From Hordeum vulgare subsp. vulgare (taxonomy: Eukaryota; Streptophyta; Magnoliopsida; Poales; Poaceae), in the NCBI RefSeq assembly GCF_904849725.1, contig NC_058521.1, positions 560,748,176 to 560,812,175 of the forward strand: a stretch of DNA of 64,000 bases, in the 5' to 3' direction. Under the pieces are notes generated by a model. It was not told the origin of the DNA, ran no database searches, and saw nothing but the letters and a program-made list of their open reading frames with translations. How positions within the stretch are numbered: position 1 is the first letter of the stretch; each line of letters begins with the position of its first letter. Below are positions 20,139 through 29,730 of the stretch, piece by piece. Made by a program: the position numbers and the translations under genes.

Positions 20139-21954
20139 TGTTGGAATTATGCCCTAGAGGCAATGATAAATAAGTTATTATTATAATTCCTGTATCAAGA
20201 TAATCGTTTATTATCCATGCTATAATTGTGTTGAATGAAGACTTAGATACACGTGTGGATACATAGACAAAACACTGTCCCTAGTAAGCCTCTAGTTGGC
20301 TAGCTTGTTGATCAAGGATGGTCAGGGTTTCCTGGCCATAGGCAAGTGTTGTTGCTTGATAACGGGATCACATCATTAGGAGAATCATGTGATGGGCTAA
20401 ACCTAAACTAATAGACGTAGCATGTTGATCGTGTCATTTTGTTGCTACTGTTTTTCTGTGTGTCAAGTATTTATTCCTATGACCATGAGATCATATAACT
20501 CACTGGCACCGGAGGAATGCCTTGTGTGTATCAAACGTCACAACGTAACTGGGTGACTATAAAGATGCTCTACAGGTATCTCCGAAGGTGCCTGTTGAGT
20601 TAGTATGGATCAATACTGAGAATTGTCACTCCGTGTGATGGAGAGGTATCTCGGGGCCCACTCGGTAATACAACATCACACACAAGCCTTGCAAGCAATG
20701 TGACTTAGTGTAAGACACGAGATCTTGTATTATGGAACGAATAAAGAGACTTGCCGGTAAACGAGATTGAAATAGGTATGCAGATACTGACGATCGAATC
20801 TCGGGTAAGTAACATACCGAAGGACAAAGGGAATGACATACGTGATTATATGAATCCTTGGCACTGAGGTTCAAACGATAATATCTTCGTAGAATATGTG
20901 GGATCCAATATGGGCATCTAGGTCCCGCTATTGGATATTGAGCGAGGAGTCCCTCGGGTCATGTCTACATAGTTCTCGAACCCGCAGGGTCTGCACACTT
21001 AAGGTTCGGCGTTGTTTTATGCGTATTTGAGTTATATGGTTGGTTACCGAATGTTGTTCGGAGTCCCGGATGAGATCACAGACGTCATGAGGGTTTCCGG
21101 AATGGTCCGGAGACAAAGATTGATATATAGGATGACCTCATTTGATTACCGGAAAGTTTTCGACATTACCGGGAGTGACGAATGGGTTTTGGATGTTCAC
21201 CGGGGGGGGGGGGGGGGGCAGCCCACTTCGGGGAAGCCCATAGGCCTTAGGGGTGCCGCACCAGCCCTTAGTGGGCTGGTGGGCAAGCCCAAGAAGTCCC
21301 CTGCGCAGGATAAGAGAAAATCAAAGAGAAAAAAGAAAAGAAAAAGGGGAAGTGGGAAAATAGAGAAGGACTCCACCTTCTAATCCTAGTTGGACTAGGA
21401 TTGGAGGAGGACTCCTCCTCCCCCCCTTCGACCGAACCCCTTGGGGATCCTTGAGCCTCAAGGCAAGGCCCCTCCCCTCCCTGCTATATATACTGAGGTA
21501 TTAGGGCTGATTTGAGACAACTTTGCCACGACAGCCCGACCACATACCTCCACGGTTTTTCCTCTAGATCGCGTTTTTGCGGAGCTCGGGTGGAGCCCTG
21601 CTGAGATTAGATCACCACCAACCTCCAGAGCGCCATCACGCTGCCGGAGAACTCATCTACCTCTCCATCTCTCTTGCTGGATCAAGAAGGCTGAGATCAT
21701 CGTCGAGCTGTACGTGTGCTGAACGCGGAGGTGCCGTCCGTTCGGCACTAGATCGGAGCGGATCGCGGGACGGTTCGCGGGGCGGATCGAGGGACGTGAG
21801 GACGTTTCACTACATCAACCGCGTTTATTAACTCTTCTGCTGTGCGATCTACAAGGGTACGTAGATCTGAAATCCCCCTCGTAGATGGACATCACCATGA
21901 TAGGTCTTCGTGCGCGTAGGAATTTTTTTGTTTCCCATGCGACCTTCCCCATCA
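20139..21954 (+). repeat. 3' LTR of the Angela-like element (1816 bp)
   Basis: It begins TGTTGGAATTATGCCCTAGA and ends CTTCCCCATCA. A TATA box lies at about 21484-21492. A run of 17 or so G residues occurs near 21202-21219. It is related to, but clearly diverged from, the LTRs at 5531 and 57600. Confidence 0.88.
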
Positions 21955-21961
21955 TGCATGT

Positions 21962-24109
21962 GTGCCACCGCCACCTCCCGTGCAAAAAATGATGACCCGA
22001 CGGCGTGATAACACTTGGAAAAGCAAAGATCGCACGGACGGGACTGTCTCCTATGACCCATCTCGTCGTGCATTTCTTGTCTCCCGCGAGCCTGCAAACC
22101 ACCGTGATGCTCTCAAGTGCCCGGAGTGGTGTCAAGCTATGTGCACTGAACTTGACGCTCTTCATGCCAGCGGCACTTGGACGATGTTTCCTCCACCGCC
22201 TAATGTCAACATAATTGATCGCAAATGGGTGTTCAAAGTAAAGCATAAGGCTGATTGCTCGGTTGATCGTCTCAAAGCTCGTCTCGTCGCCAAAGGATTC
22301 AAACAGAGGTATGGGTTGGATTATGATGACACATTCAGTCCCGTGGTTAAACCTGTTACCGTTCGTTTGGTTCTGTCCATTGTTGTCTCTCGTGGCTGGT
22401 ACTTACGACAACTCGATGTCCAAAATGCATTCCTTCATGGCGTTCTTCAGGTGTAAGTGTACATGAGGCAGCCCCCTGGGTATGCCGATTCAAGTGTCCC
22501 TCATTACCTGTGCAAGCTCAGAAAGGCGTTATGCGGTCTCAAGCAAGTGCCCCGTGCTTGTTATTCCCGGCTCAGTTCTCGCCTTCAGGATCTTGGTTTT
22601 GTACCTTCCAAGGCTGACACCTCCTTGTTCGTTTATAATCGTGGTGGGGTTACTATCTTCATGCTTGTATACGTGGATGATATCATTGTGGCTAGCTCTT
22701 CTCAGCCTGCTGTTCTCAAGCTACTTGCTGATCTCAAGGCTTCCTTTGCTATCAAGGATCTTGGTCCTCTGCATTATTTTCTTGGAGTTCAGGTGAAGTC
22801 TTCGCCAGGGGGGCTGGTTCTCTCTCAGCAAAAGTATATTGTCGACATTCTTCACCGTGCCAACATGGAAAATTGCAATATCGCCACAACACCTATGTCC
22901 TCTAGTGAGAAGATCAGCAAAGATAGTGGTACACTTCTCTCACAGGATGACATCACAAAATACCGGAGCCTAGTTGGTGCACTTCAATACTTGACGCTCA
23001 CAAGACCAGATATTTCTTTTGCGGTAAACCGGGTGTGTCAATTTTTGCATGCGCCAACTACGGTTCACTTCTCTGCAGCCAAACGTATTTTGAGGTACTT
23101 GAAATACACCTGTGATATGGGGCTGTCCATACGCAAGTCTCCCTCTCAAGGAAACAAATAGCGCGCTAAAACGTCGCTATAGCGCGCTAATAGCGTATTT
23201 GAAAACTAAACGCTACGCTATGCATATTTCACTCGCTATGGCGCTATTCACGCTAAATACGGTAATTTCGCGCTATAGCGCGTATCGGCGCTATTTTTTT
23301 AGACGAATTTTTCATCAGCCCACTATTCTTTTGGGCTTTCCGATCCAGTAACCCTAACCAGCGGCGACCAAACCTATAGCGACGACCATACCTACCGAGC
23401 AAACCCTAAATCCTTAACCAAACCTACCGAGCGACGGCGGCAGCGACGGCCACCGGTGCTTCTCCCGTCTCCTCCAGCCACGGTCGACCGCCTCTTGCCG
23501 CCTCTTCCGCTCGCAGCCTCCTCTCCTCTTGCCGCCTCTTCTAAAATCTGTTATTTGTGTTGCTATATGCTGAAATCTGAACAATGTTTTGTGACGCGCT
23601 ATTTTGCAAAATAGCGCGCTATTAGCACGCTATTTCGTTCATAGCGTTTTTTTGAAGGTTGCGCTATTTTTTTCCTTGCTCCCTCTATGCTTCTCAGTTG
23701 CTTCTCAGATGCAGACTGGGCTGGGTGTAGTGATGATCGTCGATCTACGGGAGGTTTTGCAGTTTTCCTTGGTCCTAACCTTGTGTCATGGAGCTCAAGG
23801 AAGCAAGCTACCGTATCAAGGTCGAGCACAGAGTCCGAGTACAAGGCCCTTGCCAATGGAACAACTGAAGTAATCTGGATACAATCTGTTCTTGGAGAAT
23901 TGGGCATTTTCATGTCAAGATCACCAGTTCTATGGTGTGACAACTTGGGAGCTACTTACCTATCTGCCAATCCTGTTTTTCATGCAAGAACAAAGCATAT
24001 AGAAGTGGACTTCCATTTTGTTCGAGAGAGGGTTGCAGCGAAGGCATTGGAAATACGGTTCATCTCCTCCAAAGAACAGGCTGCGGACATATTTACCAAA
24101 CCTTGCTGA
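21962..24109 (+). pseudogene. Copia RT and RNase H of C3, one stop and one MITE insertion
   Basis: From 21962 the frame reads copia RT: a Trp-rich start, [27 protein letters not shown] text near 22270-22330, and the catalytic YVDD at 22670-22681. A TAA at 22454-22456 replaces what is normally a Glu codon. At 23147-23678 a hAT-type MITE is inserted. Because the insert plus its duplicated 8 bp totals 540 bp, the frame is preserved, and RNase H resumes with FSDADWAGC near 23700. It contains STESEY and ends with IFTKPC and TGA at 24107-24109. Integrase is absent upstream. Confidence 0.9.
23147..23678. mobile_element. hAT-type MITE (532 bp) with 8 bp target-site duplication
   Basis: The insert opens CAAGGAAACAAATAGCGC and closes with the complement of CAAGGAAAAAAATAGCGC, an 18 bp terminal inverted repeat with one mismatch. 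CTCCCTCT flanks it at 23139-23146 and 23679-23686. Eight-base duplications and CA-GG-type ends are typical of hAT elements. The ends are dense in TAGCGCGCTA-like inverted motifs, and the middle is GC-rich and non-coding. Confidence 0.93.
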
Positions 24110-24162
24110 GTCGCCATTGGTGTCTAATAGGTTCAATCTTAATCTTCTTCATGCAAGTTGAG

Positions 24163-24174
24163 ATTGAGGGGGAA
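24163..24174 (+). other. Polypurine tract of C3
   Basis: TTGAGGGGGAA-type purine run immediately precedes the TGTTAAAC that opens the 3' LTR. Confidence 0.75.
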
Positions 24175-24343
24175 TGTTAAACACGAAAGTTAGTTTAGAT
24201 ATGGTAGTTAGGATAACTATCATATTGTTGTAACAACCTTGTAATCTGGCTTTGCCAAAGATGCCCTAAAGCACGTATATAAATATGATCCAAGGTCCTC
24301 AGGTTAGATGTACCGAACCCATCTCTCTTTCTCTAGTTTCACA
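24175..24343 (+). repeat. 3' LTR of C3 (169 bp)
   Basis: It starts TGTTAAACACGAAAG and ends AGTTTCACA, followed by the target-site duplication TGAGC. It holds GTATATAAATA, a likely TATA box, which the 5' LTR has lost. Confidence 0.93.
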
Positions 24344-24348
24344 TGAGC

Positions 24349-24768
24349 CACATCTCGGACTCTATAATGACAACGCTTCTGAACGACGGTGTGAAAAGGT
24401 TCACGGTGAGTGCTGTTTTAGGCCTCGACATGGACCTGAAGATGCTGGAGGCATTTGCGGATGAAAAATTCCACATCACCGGGTTGGCAGATATGGGGAA
24501 GGAGACAACGTTTAGAGATTGCTTGGTTGAGATCAGGCAGCTCGTCAACCTTCTGCTCAGCAGCCAGCCTGAGAACTTCATGAATCCGGTGATACGGGGG
24601 AAGAACTATGGATCGCTGGACTACAAGAAGGTTTCCATCATTGTCGACAAGTTCAAGGACTCGGCGGACGGGCTGTTCGGAAGCCTTTCCAACCGCAACA
24701 CGAAGCAGAATGTCCGCACGAGGTCCTTGGATGTTCTCAAGAGGAGGCTCAAGGATTTTGGCCATTGA
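24349..24768 (+). pseudogene. SEC15: SEC15-like exocyst subunit, segment 2 (C-terminus, 139 codons)
   Basis: The frame continues directly from the codon ending at 14485. It reads HISDSIMTTLL, then NLLLSSQPENFMNPVIR, then LDYKKVSIIVDKF, and ends with KRRLKDFGH and TGA at 24766-24768. This is the conserved end of plant SEC15 proteins, in the Rab- and membrane-binding C-terminal helical bundle. Segments 1 and 2 together give 206 codons without stop or frameshift. An apparent ATG at 24343 is created by the C3 LTR end and is not a natural start. Plant SEC15 proteins are about 800 residues, so about a quarter is present. The open frame suggests recent truncation or past selection. Confidence 0.9.
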
Positions 24769-25811
24769 GTTGCTCGTATTCTTCTCCAACAATCCGGTTC
24801 AGTGTCCACCTTTTTAAATTTTACTTGTGTTTCGTCCCCTCTCGTTCATTTGTCTGCCTAGGTTATGTTTTGACTTTTTATCAGTTATTACAGTGCAGTA
24901 GTGCCCTTAAATAATTTTCCTTTTTCCCTGTGGTCCAAATCCTGTGATATAGACACACAAATGTTAAGATCTCTCATGGCCATTGATATATCGATAACTG
25001 AAGCAGGGTTTTAAGATTCTCTGTCTTGTAGTTTTGAAATTCCTGTGCTTATACTATTCGTGGGTCCCCGGCCTTTTGGAGATAAAAGACATGGAGCATG
25101 TACGGCTTCTTCAGTCTCAATTCGTGTGTATTTGGTTCCTGCATACATGTAATAGAAGTATAATCTGAGAGATTGGTCAGCTGTCAACCTGGAAGACTGA
25201 ATCTCATGCATGTAGCGTACGCAATATACAGCACTGTCTGTCTAGGCTGGCGAGCAGCACCAAGTCAATTCTGAAAGTGCAATTCCTGTTGTGGCTAGCT
25301 ATACCTGAAACCAAAAATTATTTGGAGTAAACAGATGGCTGTCTGGTTCCGAGCGTACATGGAAGTAATTGAATAGCAGGTCAGGTCAGCTAGTTGAGAA
25401 AGAATTCCACAGCATGGGGAGGACTTTGCTTTCCATTTTCCAGTTATGTGCGTTGTTGATCAGGTCCATTTGTTGAGCTTGGATCAGCATTCGGTACTGC
25501 ACGTACTTGCTGAATACTGGAGTACTATTGTTCAAGGTCGTCTCTTTGACATCTCGTTTTCAATGCTAGCTGGAGTAGTATTTCAGTCGCTGTGAAAGAA
25601 TGCATGCATGATGTCTAAATTCAACGGGAAGGATACATGTACGCAGTCGCTGTGAATGCATTTCAATTCAACTTTTATGTTCTTTGTTTATTCAAAACAT
25701 GTACGCAGTCGACTTCTTTTGGCTCCAAATGCTAGTACTCTGCCTACACCCAGGCTAACCATGCAGAAACCGGAAAACTTTGTTTATTTAGTGAGGGTTT
25801 GCAATTTTATA
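24769..25811. other. SEC15-like 3' flank and non-coding DNA
   Basis: The first few hundred bases are T-rich, as expected for a 3' UTR and its flank, though no single polyadenylation site stands out. About 25570-25760 is similar to 28085-28300. No gene was recognised. Confidence 0.55.
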
Positions 25812-26085
25812 CTCGCTCCTTTTCTAAATATTTGTATTTTAGAGATTCAACTATGGACTACATACGAAGCAAAATAAATGAATCTATATTTGGTTCCAAA
25901 TGGACTATATTTTCAACCGCCCAGCTACCCTGGGCAGTTGCCCAGACTCAGCTTGCAATCTCTTCCTTAAAATAATGGTAAGGATGAAGAAAATCCAGGT
26001 TTTCCATGGATAAATCACAAAATAACTGCCGGCCATTAGGAGCCTTCATATGTTGTCCAGGCTATCACATTGAGCTGGCTCCGCC

Positions 26086-26132
<47 letters not shown>

Positions 26133-26186
26133 GTATGTAGTTCATATTGAAATCTCTAAAAGACAAATATTAAGGAATGAAGGCAG
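25812..26186. mobile_element. Stowaway-type MITE split by a secondary insertion
   Basis: The left half, CTCGCTCCTTTTCTAAATAT onward to about 25897, and the right half, TCGTATGTAGTTCATATTG to GGAATGAAGGCAG (about 26131-26186), together form a Stowaway element with TA on both sides. About 195 bp of unrelated DNA plus a TA run separate the halves, and the insert has no visible duplication. Confidence 0.65.
26092..26130. repeat. (TA)n microsatellite
   Basis: An uninterrupted TA run of about 38 bp at the inner border of the split MITE. Confidence 0.95.
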
Positions 26187-26926
26187 TACAAAGTTTGTGT
26201 AAGACACGTTATTCATGACAATGGCAGAATATACCATTGGGTTTCAAAGTATAATTATTCGTCGTTCTGTCATAACATTTTGGTAATCTAATTAAATTGG
26301 AACGGTTTGAAGCTCTCGGCCATAGGGAGTTCGTGACAATCTGTATTGTTTTTTTCTGATTTTTAAACTGTATTGATTGGTTGCTTTGTAATACAAAACG
26401 GGGGAAAACCTCCTTTTCGTCTAATTAAATAAGAAAACCATTGTAGAGATAACATGTAAAGAGTAGCGTCGATGGCTTCCGTGACCTCGCGCCCGCGACC
26501 GACGGCGGATTGATCTCCTTCCCCCGGCCTCCATTTCAGCCGTCGAGACCAGATCCGGGCTGCTCTTCGTGTCCTTTCTCAGCTGCACCCCTTCTCCCCT
26601 CGAGGCCCTCGCAGTGCTGCTCATGGCCCTCGCGTCCGCACCGTCATCTTCGACTCCGTCGGCCGTCTCGAATGCCGCGTCGTGCTGGCTATTGCTGCTA
26701 AAACGGACTGAATCCGTATACATGTCGAAATTTTAGGGGTTTAGTCATTTTATGGGTCTGCTAGAGATGCATACCTGCACGGGCCTCGTTGATGGACCGA
26801 TCGATTGAACCATGCATGCATGTGTACCCTCTTACGCACGCGCATCCATATGCCGCCCAAATTAATCACGCACAATTGCCGAGAAAGCTACTCCGGTGCC
26901 ACCCATCTGTATGCATGCCGCCCCGC
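26187..26926. other. Non-coding DNA with a short GC-rich block
   Basis: 26480-26700 is GC-rich and open on both strands, but no domain or gene structure was recognised. The rest is AT-rich. Confidence 0.5.
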
Positions 26927-26935
26927 TATATATAC
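26927..26935 (+). promoter_or_regulatory. TATA-like sequence before the broken gene at 26949
   Basis: CTATATATACTC lies only about 22 bp before the ATG at 26949. Plant transcription starts about 30 bp after a TATA box, so that ATG would fall upstream of the start site. Either the motif is coincidental or translation used a later ATG. Confidence 0.3.
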
Positions 26936-26948
26936 TCTAGCCCCGGCC

Positions 26949-27592
26949 ATGGCCGACACTCGTCCTCCTCCGGTCCCTTTCTCTCCCCGCACCATTCTTA
27001 GAGCCTCCTCGTGCTCCAAAGTTCTCTGGGACGAGCTCAAACCGGAGCACAAAAAGGAGATGGCCGCATTATTACCGGCTGACAGCTGACATGTAGCTCC
27101 AGGCCGACGACGTCCCAATGAAGGATGCGACCGACGACGAGCCGTCGCCACCCTCGTCGGTGCATTGGACCATGACCATCAGCGAGGCCCGCGCCCATTA
27201 CATGAACATGGTGTGGGACGAGCGGGAGGAGCAGTTTTGGAAGGCACATACCGACACAGCCTACAAACTCATTTCCTCGAGGAGCACCTGCAGGCCGAGA
27301 GGCAGCTCAACGCCGACAGGGCGATCACACTGGACGTGGAGGTGGCGGAGTACGCGACACAACTCGAATCCTACAGCTCTCCCCGTCAGACCCGCCTTGA
27401 CCGCTTGCGGTACCGCCAGCGTCAAGCGGAACTTAAGGCCGCCTACAAAGAGTTCGACGAGGCGGCGGGCGAGGTGTGTGTGGCAAAAGCGACGATGAGG
27501 AAGACAACACCGATGACGCCCACCCGGCTCCCCGCCACCACGACCACAAAGCTGACACGTCCGCGGGCGCTCCCGTCGACGAGGAAGAGTAG
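26949..27592 (+). pseudogene. Hypothetical gene, broken by frameshifts
   Basis: Four adjoining frame segments look coding: 26949-27089 (MADTRPPPVPFSPRTIL and onward), 27097-27280 (with HWTMTISEARAHYMNMVWDE), about 27275-27495 (an amphipathic Glu/Arg/Ala-rich helical stretch) and 27491-27592 (an acidic His/Asp-rich tail ending EEE and TAG). Reading order requires frames 0, 1, 0, 2, with TGA 27087 and TAG 27094 between the first two. The composition changes smoothly across the breaks, which argues for one ancestral gene of about 200 residues. I do not recognise the family; it may be transposon-carried. GC-biased codon use sets it apart from its AT-rich surroundings. Confidence 0.45.
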
Positions 27593-28366
27593 TGCATGGT
27601 AAGGTCTTCCTCTTCACTTGACGCCAAGCTTGACGGGCTGATAATCCGTTGGCCGATTAGCTGCTGAAGCTGCGAGAGCCGGGGTTGCTGACAATGAGTT
27701 GGAGAAGGCAAAGGCAAGTGTGGGAGCTTCAGTCCTCGGGGCTCACGTCGGTCAGACGGGCAAAGGGCGATGACCATTTAGACTAGGAATTATACTTTCG
27801 GAGCCGGACAAACTCGTCTTTTTTTTAATATGTTCAAAATGTAATGAATTTTATCATGTTTATATGAAATCTGTCTTATTGGCATGAATCCCCTCCGGTT
27901 TATTTAAAAATCCGATGAGTTTGTACGAAATTTGTCCGATTACTATAATTTATTATTGAAAGGTATATGGGTAACATGTGATGGCATTGTCCGGTAATTT
28001 GTCAGCGGACACAGCCCAGATGTAAAAAAGATATTTGCCGGAGGAAAATAGTGGCCGGCGTTGAAGACGCTGGAGGGCAAGTGAACATCTGTATTTTCAG
28101 TCGATGTGAAAGCATGCATGATGTCCGAATTCCTCGGACAGCGTTAAAACTTGAAAGTCTAGTTCAACGGGAACGAGATGAACTTTTTCTATTCAACATT
28201 TATGTTCTTTTATTCAAAACATGTACGCAGTCAAGTCCTTTTTTTCTTTTCTTTGAAGACCTTTTAACTCCAAATAGTACTCTATCTACATCCACGTTAT
28301 CACGGACACATTCTTTTTCTCTAGACACGTTATTCATGACTTGGCGTGAGACACGTTTCTAACATA
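27593..28366. other. Non-coding DNA including a diverged local duplicate
   Basis: About 28085-28300 repeats motifs of 25570-25760 in the same order (GCATGCATGATGTC, TTCAACGGGAA, TTATTCAAAACATGTACGCAG, a CTCCAAAT stretch). No gene was recognised. Confidence 0.6.
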
Positions 28367-28462
28367 CTCCCTCTGTATCAAAATAAATATCTCAAGCTTA
28401 GTACAACTTTGTACTAAAGCTAGTATTATAAAGTTGAGACACTTATTTTAAAATGGAGGAAG
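28367..28462. mobile_element. Stowaway-type MITE (96 bp)
   Basis: It opens CTCCCTCTGTATCAAAATAA after TA and closes TTATTTTAAAATGGAGGAAG before TA. The two ends are imperfect inverted repeats. Confidence 0.88.
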
Positions 28463-28675
28463 TATATTATTAATAATCTACCGCAAATTCGCTATGAAGC
28501 CCCGGTCATAGGGAGTTCGTGAATAAACTGATTGATTATAAATAATTAAGGATTTAAAATACACATCTGACTTCAGTTTTTTTTGGTAAAATCTGACTTC
28601 CTCAGGTATGTGAGATCCCGATCGAACGCATGACAATTACTTCTTGCAGCATGACAAGTTTCTTTTTAGAATATA
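28463..28675. other. Spacer between two Stowaway MITEs
   Basis: AT-rich; 28493-28520 resembles 26318-26340 (CATAGGGAGTTCGTGA), part of the diverged local duplication. Confidence 0.5.
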
Positions 28676-28835
28676 CTTCCTCCGTACCTAAATATAAGTC
28701 TTGTAAGATATTTCACTAGGTGTCTACATACGAAGCAAAATGAGTGAATCTATACTCTTAAATATGTCTATATACATCCGTATGTAGTCCGTTAGTGAAA
28801 CCTCTACAAAGACTTATATTTAGGAACGGAGGGAG
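28676..28835. mobile_element. Stowaway-type MITE (160 bp)
   Basis: It opens CTTCCTCCGTACCTAAATAT after TA and closes ATATTTAGGAACGGAGGGAG before TA. It belongs to the same subfamily as the units at 30935 and 33414. Confidence 0.93.
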
Positions 28836-29730
28836 TACTACATAACACTTTTCACTTTATAACATAGCAAATCCTATATGAATTTTATTTGTCTTTCCAT
28901 GGCAAATTTGGTCATCAGGTTTTTTGCATAACAAATCTGGCGTGAGATTTTTAACATTTATGATAATTAAAGGTGAAGACCAATGGTCCTAGTAATAGTA
29001 TTTCAAAAAGATGTAGTAACGAGAGTAGTCCCCAGATTTAATTTTGCTGTTCCCGCCGCTATCATATGTGACCTTTCCGTTCTTGTTCGAGTTCAACTAT
29101 GAAAGGTCAAACTAGTATGCATGGTTGTTACTTGTTAGACCCGTTAGAGTTACTCTTTTTGCATATGATGTGTTGACATGCAAGCTAGTCCACCTGAATA
29201 CCCTTGTTTATTATTTTAAGAAAAATCAGAATACACGCCTGTTTAGTGCCGCATGCTGTGATTATTATGATCGGAACTGCTCCGCATATGATAAAATCAT
29301 GTACGATTCTCGTATGATTCTTACTTAAATCATGCACCGTCTTACTTAAATCGTACAAAAAACATCACACACATAAAAGGATTCTATTATCATTGATCTT
29401 AGTGTTTGATTAAATATTGCTTGCCTGCTGCAATCCTATTTTTTACTATGCGCTTCTTACACTATTTTGAGTGTACCTTCAACTAAGACAAAATAGGGGT
29501 AGCTAAAAATATATATTACGGGGACCTGTAAAAAATGCTACAATTGGAATTTGACTGAACACACTTCTTTACATATATATAGATAATCAATTAAGATAGT
29601 TCTACAGTTTATTTATTCCTCAAATTACGTAAAACTAGTAATAAAAATACTATAAAAATAAGGAATATTCAATTGTGCATCTGATAACCGGACCCCAGAG
29701 GTTGCAGGAGCATCTACATACTATTGGACT
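28836..29730. other. AT-rich intergenic DNA
   Basis: No gene, repeat or regulatory site could be supported. Confidence 0.5.

Larger units (their letters stand above)
19744..21954 (+). mobile_element. 3' end of an Angela-like copia element (RNase H tail plus 3' LTR)
   Basis: The fragment starts inside RNase H and runs through a polypurine tract (AAGTGGGAGAC at 20128-20138) and a full 3' LTR (20139-21954). All 5' parts are missing. Its right end abuts C3 RT sequence. The bases after it, TGCAT at 21955-21959, would be the target-site duplication, but the partner copy is lost. Confidence 0.88.
14486..24343 (+). mobile_element. Copia element C3 with nested insertions
   Basis: This is a small-LTR copia element with a perfect target-site duplication TGAGC (14481-14485 and 24344-24348). 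Its own parts are the 5' LTR (14486-14616), a primer binding site, a possible gag start, RT (from 21955), RNase H (to 24109), a polypurine tract and the 3' LTR (24175-24343). The RT resembles Ale/Retrofit-type copia from memory. Its protease and integrase are missing, and 14.9-21.95 kb is filled by pieces of an Athila-like gypsy element and an Angela-like element. A hAT-type MITE lies between RT and RNase H. It interrupts the SEC15-like fragment. Confidence 0.93.
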
